Positions 1-4,418 of a DNA stretch of 7,661 nucleotides are shown piece after piece (position 1 is the first letter of the stretch; every line of letters begins with the position of its first letter). Source of the stretch: Verrucomicrobiia bacterium (GTDB taxonomy: Bacteria > Verrucomicrobiota > Verrucomicrobiae > Limisphaerales > UBA11358); contig JASHZU010000432.1 in the NCBI GenBank assembly GCA_030042375.1, positions 1-7,661 of the forward strand. The letters run 5' to 3'. The notes beneath the pieces were generated by a model. That model was given only the letters and a program-made list of their open reading frames with translations, was not told the origin of the DNA and did no database searches. Both the position numbers and the translations under genes were made by a program.

Positions 1-73
1 GCCGCCAGCGCCAAAAGAACCAAAAAACGGGCGGAAAATAAAATGTCGCCCCGTTTTTCTCCTGCGCGCTCAT
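1..73 (-). CDS. Possible 5' end of a minus-strand gene (partial, cut by window edge)
   Basis: An ATG at 73-71 opens a minus-strand frame that stays open for 24 codons to the window edge. It begins MSAQEKNGATFYFPPVFW and continues rich in Trp, Phe and Arg. About 16 of the 24 codons end in G or C, which is better than the competing plus-strand frames over the same bases. There is no clear Shine-Dalgarno. If real, the gene is divergent from the DUF362 gene and the two share the short region 74-119. The product is not recognised, and the fragment is too short to rule out a chance open frame. Two plus-strand frames are also open here (stops at 116-118 and 136-138), so the call is tentative. Confidence 0.3.
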   Translation of the reverse strand, partial: MSAQEKNGATFYFPPVFWFFWRWR

Positions 74-76
74 TTT

Positions 77-108
77 TGGTGGTCAACATTTATGCTGGTG
101 GTAACATT
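77..108. repeat. Imperfect direct repeat upstream of the DUF362 gene
   Basis: TGGTGGTCAACATT (77-90) is repeated as TGGTGGTAACATT (96-108). The two differ by one deleted base, and their starts are 19 bp apart. The pair lies between the possible divergent minus-strand start at 73 and the start region of the DUF362 gene. A tandem operator is conceivable but could equally be chance. No convincing -10/-35 pair was found next to it. Confidence 0.35.
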
Positions 109-149
109 CTGGTTCTGAAGTGTCAAGAAACGCGCTGATCCAATTCGCC

Positions 150-156
150 TTTTTTT
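150..156 (+). other. Seven-T homopolymer at the apparent start frame break
   Basis: A run of seven T sits where the DUF362 reading frame loses a normal start. Upstream of it, a GTG at 120-122 opens frame MSRNALIQFAFF, which runs out of frame through the T run. With one extra T the two frames would join into one textbook signal peptide (basic n-region, FAFFLLCLAAW core, GQAGA cleavage site). Homopolymer miscounting in sequencing, or slippage in the cell, would each explain this. Confidence 0.45.
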
Positions 157-1159
157 GCTCTGCCTGGCGGCCTGGCCCGGGCAGGCCGGCGCCTTTACTC
201 TCTCTCCCGATGGCACCGCCCGCGTCGTCGTCGTCCAGGATACCAACGCCGTCTCCAATTTCCAAGCCAACCCCGATGTCGTCCAGGCCATGGTGAATCG
301 CGGCATCACCAATTTCACTGGCAAGCCCACCGTCTCCGCCGCCTGGCTCAGCCTCGTTTCAAAACAAGACATCATCGGAATCAAGGTTTTTTCCGCCGCC
401 GGCCAAATTAGTGGCACGCGTCCCGCCGTGGTTTCCGCCGTCATTCGCGGATTGCTCGATGCCGGAATATCGCGCCACCATATCATTATTTGGGACAAAA
501 CTGCCGATGATTTGCGTACCGCCGGATATTTCGACCTCGCGCGTGCTTTGGGCGTGCGGGCTGAAGGCGCCATGGACGTCGGCTATGACCCCACCAATTT
601 TTACCTGCCGGATAGCGCCGTCGTTGGCCAGCTCGTTTATGGCGATTTGGAATTTGGAAGAAAAGGCCCGGACATCGGCAAAAAATCCTTCGTCACCAAA
701 ATCCTGAGCCGCCAGGTCACCAAAATCATCAGCATCGCCCCGCTCTTGAATAATCCGGCTGCGGGCGTTTGCGGGCATCTCTACAGCCTCGCCTTCGGCA
801 GCGTGGATAACACCTTCCGTTTTGAAAGTGACCCCGACCATCTGGCTGTGGCCGTGGCGGAAATCAACGCCCTCCCGGCCGTGGGCGATCGCGTCGTGCT
901 CAACATCACCGACGCTTTGATGGGCCAATATGAGGGTGGCGACAGCGTGCTGCTGCATTATTCCACCGAACTGGACCAGCTTTGGTTCAGCGGCGATCCC
1001 GTGGCGCTAGACACCATGGCCATCAACGAACTCGACCGCGAACGCCAGTCCACGGGCGACATCGGCTTTACCCCTGATTTGGAAATCTACACCAACGCCG
1101 TCCTGCTCGAACTGGGCGTCGACGACCCGTCGAAGATTACCGTGGTAAAGGCGAAGTAA
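155..1159 (+). CDS. Exported DUF362 domain-containing protein
   Basis: The product is recognised as a DUF362-type protein of the kind common in Verrucomicrobia; the family's biochemical role is not established. Numbered from the TTG at 155, visible landmarks are GIKVFS (75-80), TRPAVVSAVIRGLLDAG (88-104), IIIWDK (110-115), the stretch from IAPLLNN to GSVDN (194-219), LNITDAL (249-255) and SGDPVALDTMA (279-289), in the usual order for the family. The domain fills nearly the whole protein. Unlike some DUF362 relatives it has no ferredoxin-like cysteine clusters; outside the leader the only Cys is in GVCGH. The start is doubtful. TTG at 155 gives a signal peptide with no basic residues. The same frame is open back to 119 (SVKKRADPIRLFLL…) but has no standard start, and an upstream ATG at 92 in this frame is cut off by a TGA at 116-118. 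A one-base slip in the T run at 150-156 would join it to a GTG at 120. Export by Sec is likely, with cleavage near GQAGA. Confidence 0.75.
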   Translation: MLCLAAWPGQAGAFTLSPDGTARVVVVQDTNAVSNFQANPDVVQAMVNRGITNFTGKPTVSAAWLSLVSKQDIIGIKVFSAAGQISGTRPAVVSAVIRGLLDAGISRHHIIIWDKTADDLRTAGYFDLARALGVRAEGAMDVGYDPTNFYLPDSAVVGQLVYGDLEFGRKGPDIGKKSFVTKILSRQVTKIISIAPLLNNPAAGVCGHLYSLAFGSVDNTFRFESDPDHLAVAVAEINALPAVGDRVVLNITDALMGQYEGGDSVLLHYSTELDQLWFSGDPVALDTMAINELDRERQSTGDIGFTPDLEIYTNAVLLELGVDDPSKITVVKAK

Positions 1160-1221
1160 TTTTTGAGGTATATTTTCAAGCTCCGTTTACCTTGTTTTAT
1201 TGGGCCATAAAGGCGAAATGA

Positions 1222-1249
1222 CTTGACTTTATTAATTTTTTAAGTCAAG
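1222..1249. promoter_or_regulatory. Perfect 8-bp inverted repeat just upstream of the GloVer gene
   Basis: CTTGACTT (1222-1229) and AAGTCAAG (1242-1249) are exact reverse complements separated by a 12-nt AT-only loop. The repeat ends 8 bp before the ATG at 1258, where a ribosome binding site would normally sit; no Shine-Dalgarno is visible there. It could be an operator for a dimeric regulator or an mRNA leader hairpin. The left arm contains TTGACT, a -35-like hexamer, but no -10 at proper spacing follows. It is unlikely to be a terminator for the upstream gene because it is AT-rich and lacks a T tract after the right arm. Confidence 0.45.
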
Positions 1250-1257
1250 CTGGCTTT

Positions 1258-2661
1258 ATGCGATTAAAGCGCTTTTTTTCAATCAGTTTCATGCTGATCT
1301 GCGTGCTTGGTTTGGTTTGCGGAAATCGCGCCGCAGCCCAAACATTCACAACCCTGCATGCTTTTACGGGCAATAATGGCGGCTGCAACCCTTATGGCAA
1401 TTTGATTATGTCCGGCAACACCCTTTACGGAACGGTGGGTGTTGCATGCACTAATGACAGCGGCGGAATATTTGCCATGGACGTCAATGGATCGAATTTT
1501 GTTTACCTGCATGCTTTCAACGGCCAGGACGGCGCCGTCCCCTATGGAGGTTTAATCTTGTGCGGAAATGTTCTTTACGGAACGACTTCACGCGGCGGCA
1601 CGAATTCAGATGGCACCGTATTTTCCATGAACACCGATGGCTCAGGTTATACCGTTTTGCACAATTTCAGTGCAAGCAGTGATGGGGGCATTCTTTACTC
1701 CGGGGTGGCGTTATCCAGCAATACTCTTTACGGAGTCACGTCACTGGGTGGCACCAATTACGAAGGAACCATATTTTCCGTCAGCACTAGCGGCACAAAC
1801 TTTAATGTGATTTATTCATTTGGGGCAGATAATAATGATGGAGGCATTCCCCATGGCAGTTTGGCTGTTTCAGGTAATGTTTTGTATGGCACCACCTCAG
1901 GCTATGGCACCAATTATGGCACGGTGTTTTCCGTAAATGCGGATGGTTCCGATTTCACCGTTTTGCACACATTCAGCAGTGTAAGAAGCTTAAGTCCTAC
2001 CACCAACAGCGATGGCGCTGGTCCGTATGGCGGTTTGATTTTGTCCGGTAATACCCTTTATGGGACGACGCAAGTAGGAGGGAAATACGGCGGAGGCACT
2101 GTATTCTCAATAAGTACTGCGGGAACAAATTTTACTGTCTTGTATAACCTTACCGGCGGTGGCGGCGGCGGTGGCAGCATTGGGCCGTACTCGGGAGTAA
2201 CATTATGTGGTGATACGCTCTATGGAACAACGTATTCGGAATCCAATGACGGCACGGTTTTTTCTCTCAACACAAATGGCTCAAATTTTGTAACACTTTA
2301 TGTTTTTAATCCCGATGACCAACCCGGCGAGAGTCCAGGTGGAGACAATCCCTATGCCGGCGTCATTGTATGTGGCAACATACTTTACGGCACTGCCATC
2401 AACGGGGGCAGTAATGGTGATGGAACGGTCTTTAGCATATCGCTGCCGTTTCCTCCTCCATTAACGGTCACTGTTTCGGGGAATCAGGCAATTATCAGTT
2501 GGCCAACAAATAACATCGTCTATTCGTTGCAGTCGGCAACCAACCTTGTGCCGCCAGTTACGTGGAACCCGGTTCTAACCACACCGATCCTTGTTAATGG
2601 CCAATGGGTTGCCACCAATTCCACGAGTTGTTCGCCGATGTTTTTCCGTTTGAGCCAATAA
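1258..2661 (+). CDS. Secreted GloVer-type tandem-repeat protein (probable 7-bladed propeller)
   Basis: The 467-residue product starts at ATG 1258 with a clear Sec signal peptide: basic MRLKRFF, a hydrophobic core, and probable cleavage RAAA|Q near residue 27. Residues about 28-394 hold seven tandem units, each with a core like GNTLYGTT…GGTN…GTVFS(I/M)NTDGS…FTVLH.F. The LYGT/LYGV cores fall near residues 56, 106, 157, 209, 267, 321 and 375, so spacing is about 50-58 residues. This matches the GloVer choice-of-anchor tandem repeat described from Verrucomicrobia (TIGR03803-like, from memory). Seven units suggest a closed seven-bladed beta-propeller, which is inference. A PFPPP linker (about 397-401) leads to a C-terminal module (402-467) containing YSLQSATNL…W and ending FFRLSQ, related to the tails of the other two secreted proteins here. 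A run of seven Gly (300-306) interrupts one unit. No catalytic motif is visible, so it is probably a surface or extracellular structural or binding protein. Base composition looks more AT-rich than the DUF362 gene. Confidence 0.88.
   Translation: MRLKRFFSISFMLICVLGLVCGNRAAAQTFTTLHAFTGNNGGCNPYGNLIMSGNTLYGTVGVACTNDSGGIFAMDVNGSNFVYLHAFNGQDGAVPYGGLILCGNVLYGTTSRGGTNSDGTVFSMNTDGSGYTVLHNFSASSDGGILYSGVALSSNTLYGVTSLGGTNYEGTIFSVSTSGTNFNVIYSFGADNNDGGIPHGSLAVSGNVLYGTTSGYGTNYGTVFSVNADGSDFTVLHTFSSVRSLSPTTNSDGAGPYGGLILSGNTLYGTTQVGGKYGGGTVFSISTAGTNFTVLYNLTGGGGGGGSIGPYSGVTLCGDTLYGTTYSESNDGTVFSLNTNGSNFVTLYVFNPDDQPGESPGGDNPYAGVIVCGNILYGTAINGGSNGDGTVFSISLPFPPPLTVTVSGNQAIISWPTNNIVYSLQSATNLVPPVTWNPVLTTPILVNGQWVATNSTSCSPMFFRLSQ
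1339..2439 (+). repeat. Seven GloVer-type coding repeats
   Basis: There are seven degenerate units of roughly 150-175 bp, each encoding an LYGT-like turn followed by GTVFS and a …LH.F strand. Unit 5 is lengthened by an SPTTNSDGAG insertion, and unit 6 is preceded by the poly-Gly tract. Three of the seven carry Cys in place of Ser immediately before the GN/GD of the core (LCGN, LCGD, VCGN). Confidence 0.75.
2155..2175 (+). repeat. GGN codon run encoding seven glycines
   Basis: Seven consecutive GGC/GGT codons lie inside the GloVer array and encode Gly 300-306. It is a short triplet tract, potentially length-variable, placed in a loop between two repeat cores where extra residues would be tolerated. 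Confidence 0.7.
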
Positions 2662-2719
2662 AGCATGATGGTTCTCGAAAGCAATTTGCCCTCTCAAATC
2701 TTGTGGCTCAATCCAAAAT

Positions 2720-3268
2720 TTACGAGACGGCAGGTGGTGGTTCGGGAGTAAAGCCAGGTGCTTTCTTGAGTGACTTCGATAGAATTACGCTTCGATAATT
2801 CGTCTCATCCCAGGAAATGAACTGGATGAATCGGAACCCAAGGTGCTCATACCAACGCCGAAGATGAAGCACACCCTCTGCCGTATCCAGCGCTAAGTCG
2901 TCAACATCAAGCGAACGGGCAAACGTTTCAACGTATTCGTAAAGTTTGGAGCCAATCCCCTGACGCTGAAGGTCAGGATGCACGGCAAACTGGCCGAAAT
3001 GATAGACTGTCGGATGCCGATACCATTCACACACCGAAGAAGATGAAGGCCGGTAAAGTGTCACCGTGCCGATGATATCGCCCTGGCTCTCAGCCACGAA
3101 AGGAATACCGCTCTGAAGGCGGCGTAATGTCACAATTTCATCCTGGTGAGATGCCAGGTAACGGAATCCGCTCGCAGCCAGAGAACTATACGCAGCATGT
3201 AACAAAACTGTAATTGCGGCGATTGAATCACCATCCCGAAATTCCCGGATACGAAAATCATCACTCAT
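2720..3268 (-). CDS. GNAT family N-acetyltransferase
   Basis: The 182-residue protein has the single-domain GNAT length and layout. It would use acetyl-CoA to acetylate an amine; the substrate cannot be told from sequence. The N-terminal strand FRIREFRDGD (5-14) is followed by the central sheet with FVAESQGDIIGTVTLY (57-72). Next comes motif A, FGQFAVHPDLQRQGIGSKL (91-109), with the acetyl-CoA pyrophosphate loop QRQGIG (101-106), and then motif B, RRWYEHLGF (137-145), with the conserved Tyr 140. No signal peptide is present, so it is cytoplasmic. I chose ATG at 3268; a TTG one codon upstream (3271) is possible. The tail after residue 168 (KKAPGFTPEPPPAVS) is proline-rich and outside the fold. 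It lies downstream of the six-repeat propeller on the same strand with a 96-bp gap, and converges with the GloVer gene. A functional link to the secreted proteins is not evident. Confidence 0.9.
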   Translation of the reverse strand: MSDDFRIREFRDGDSIAAITVLLHAAYSSLAASGFRYLASHQDEIVTLRRLQSGIPFVAESQGDIIGTVTLYRPSSSSVCEWYRHPTVYHFGQFAVHPDLQRQGIGSKLYEYVETFARSLDVDDLALDTAEGVLHLRRWYEHLGFRFIQFISWDETNYRSVILSKSLKKAPGFTPEPPPAVS

Positions 3269-3307
3269 CAAAACGCGCGTATAATCTGAACCCGAAAATC
3301 CCGTGAC

Positions 3308-3361
3308 TCAATCCCATTCATTAGCCAGGGCGATTCCATGAAGCATCTTCGTGGTTTTCAT
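3308..3361 (-). other. Leader-like mini-ORF, possible remnant of a gene start
   Basis: Three bases after the stop of the six-repeat propeller gene, an ATG at 3361 opens a 17-codon frame, MKTTKMLHGIALANEWD, then TGA. The first 13 residues resemble the beginning of a Sec signal peptide that stops before any hydrophobic core develops. It could be a decayed 5' end of a former neighbouring gene, a translationally coupled micropeptide, or chance. There is no Shine-Dalgarno. Confidence 0.25.
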
Positions 3362-3364
3362 AAT

Positions 3365-4360
3365 TTAAAAATAATTCGTATCCAGCACCGCACGATAGAA
3401 ACGTGACGCCGTCGCCGAAGAATCCGTGAACGTAAACGGCGGCGTGTTGGTGCAAACGCTGCACCAGTTCAACAGGTTCGTGGAGGCCTGCACGATGGTC
3501 GTGTAATAGGGCGAAGGCATGGTGACCGTCAGTTGAAACGTGCCGTTCGCGGCAGCGGCCTGCAACACGGGAATCGGTTGGAAGGCCAGGGTGGACGGCT
3601 CGGCAATGCCAAAATCAGAAGCGAAAAGGCTGGGCGCTCCCAGCGGCGTGATTTTGATGACATCCGACGCCTCTGTTTCGGCCACAAAAAGATTTCCCGC
3701 ACTATCAAAGGCGATCCCGTTGGGATCGTCCAGGCCGGAGAAGAAGGTGGTTTTCGTTCCATTGGTTGCGATTTCAATGATATCATCGCCCGTTTGGCAC
3801 GAGACAAAAAGAACCCCCGCACCATTGAAGGCCAGCCCAGCAGGAAACGACAACCCGGAAGCAAAGGTGCTGGTCGTGCCACCGGGCATAATTTCAATGA
3901 CAGCGCCGTTTTGCTGGCAGGCGACAAAGAGATTCCCCGCGCTGCTAAAAGCCAACGCTTCAGGACCTTTCAACCCGGAAGCGAATGTGCTTTCGGAACC
4001 ATCGGGCGCAAATTCATAAACATTGCCGCTATGATAATCCGATTCATAAAGATTGCCGGCGCTGTCAAAAGCCGCGCCAACTGGAATGCCCCCGACATTG
4101 ACGAAGGTGCTTTGCGTTCCGCCCGGAGTAAATTCATAAACGTTGCCGCTGCCGTAATCCCCGGCAAACAGGTCGCCGGCGCTGTTAAAAACCAATCCTT
4201 TGGGGTCGTCAAAGCCGGAACTATAGATACTGCCAGTTCCATTTGGCGTGAATTCATGAATCTCCGCAGGAGGGTCCGCCGAGACAAACAAATTTTGCGC
4301 CCGCGCGCCGCCGGCTATGAGCAGGAAGACGTAAAGGGTTGCCTGAAGAATCGTTTTCAT
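3365..4360 (-). CDS. Secreted six-repeat NHL/SMP-30-like beta-propeller with C-terminal tail module
   Basis: The 331-residue product starts at ATG 4360 with a signal peptide (MKTILQATLYVFLLIAGG, cleavage near ARA|Q, residue 21). Residues 24-263 form six tandem units of 40 residues with consensus NLFVA…GNVIEFTPGGT.STFASGL..P.GLAFDSAG. The first five intervals are exact, and the last unit is slightly altered near its end. The pattern is that of NHL/SMP-30-type propellers, and six units would close a six-bladed ring; the assignment is inferred from the pattern. No metal-site or lactonase residues could be identified. Residues about 264-331 form the C-terminal module: IVQASTNLLNW, a CSVC pair (Cys 300 and 303), PFTFTDSS, then SRFYRAVLDTNYF. 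It probably acts outside the cell or at its surface. The ATG lies 54 bp beyond the stop of the 975-residue gene, so the two may be co-transcribed. No Shine-Dalgarno is visible. The 32-bp sequence encoding the tail end recurs just upstream of this gene. Confidence 0.85.
   Translation of the reverse strand: MKTILQATLYVFLLIAGGARAQNLFVSADPPAEIHEFTPNGTGSIYSSGFDDPKGLVFNSAGDLFAGDYGSGNVYEFTPGGTQSTFVNVGGIPVGAAFDSAGNLYESDYHSGNVYEFAPDGSESTFASGLKGPEALAFSSAGNLFVACQQNGAVIEIMPGGTTSTFASGLSFPAGLAFNGAGVLFVSCQTGDDIIEIATNGTKTTFFSGLDDPNGIAFDSAGNLFVAETEASDVIKITPLGAPSLFASDFGIAEPSTLAFQPIPVLQAAAANGTFQLTVTMPSPYYTTIVQASTNLLNWCSVCTNTPPFTFTDSSATASRFYRAVLDTNYF
3370..3401. repeat. 32-bp direct repeat, inner copy (3' end of the six-repeat gene)
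   Basis: This copy encodes the end of the tail, …YRAVLDTNY, on the minus strand. It matches 4376-4407 at 30 of 32 bases, with the first 22 bases identical. The two copies are 1006 bp apart and bracket the whole six-repeat gene. Confidence 0.85.
3572..4291 (-). repeat. Six tandem 120-bp coding repeats
   Basis: Equivalent positions recur exactly every 120 bp. On the plus strand the segment aattcatgaa/aattcataaa/atttcaatga/attttgatga appears at 4251, 4131, 4011, 3891, 3771 and 3651. Each unit encodes one 40-residue propeller blade. The units differ at many bases yet show no insertion or deletion between these landmarks. Confidence 0.85.
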
Positions 4361-4370
4361 CGGTTCATAT

Positions 4371-4418
4371 TTAATAATAATTCGTATCCAGCACCGCGCG
4401 ACAGAAATACTTTGTCAT
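4371..4418 (-). pseudogene. Orphan C-terminal tail remnant between the two propeller genes
   Basis: On the minus strand a 15-codon frame reads MTKYFCRAVLDTNYY and then TAA. It is nearly the same as the end of the six-repeat protein (RFYRAVLDTNYF), both as peptide and as DNA (30 of 32 bases over 4376-4407). Its ATG overlaps the TGA stop of the 975-residue gene as ATGA (4415-4418), so it could in principle be translated by coupling. It is most simply read as the leftover 3' end of a lost tail-bearing paralogue, or a short duplicated segment. It ends 10 bp before the start of the six-repeat gene. Confidence 0.7.
4376..4407. repeat. 32-bp direct repeat, outer copy (orphan gene end)
   Basis: This is the second copy of the repeat at 3370-3401. 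The two mismatches are at 4398 and 4402. Recombination between the two would delete exactly one repeat unit, meaning the whole six-repeat gene with its start. Confidence 0.85.

Noticed and set aside
70..573. Long minus-strand open frame opposite the DUF362 gene
   Set aside because: It is the antisense shadow of a confidently recognised DUF362 coding region and shows no domain-like sequence.
1146..1217. Short direct repeat TAAAGGCGAA at about 1146-1155 and 1208-1217
   Set aside because: It is only 10 bp long, with one copy being the end of the DUF362 coding sequence, and it is consistent with chance.
2650..2711. Inverted repeat TTGAGCCA (2650-2657) and TGGCTCAA (2704-2711) between the converging genes, as a terminator
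   Set aside because: The 8-bp arms are separated by 46 nt and no T tract follows, so this is probably chance similarity.
3280..3285. TATAAT on the plus strand upstream of the complete GNAT gene
   Set aside because: It points toward 3'-end and antisense sequence with no plus-strand gene downstream. On the minus strand it is not a -10 consensus.
3572..4291. CRISPR array, because of strict 120-bp periodicity
   Set aside because: The repeats are fully coding, degenerate along their whole length, and lack identical short repeats with unique spacers.
3370..4407. Mobile element with terminal direct repeats
   Set aside because: There is no transposase, integrase or terminal inverted repeat. The 32-bp repeat is coding sequence for the protein tail, so homologous recombination explains it better.
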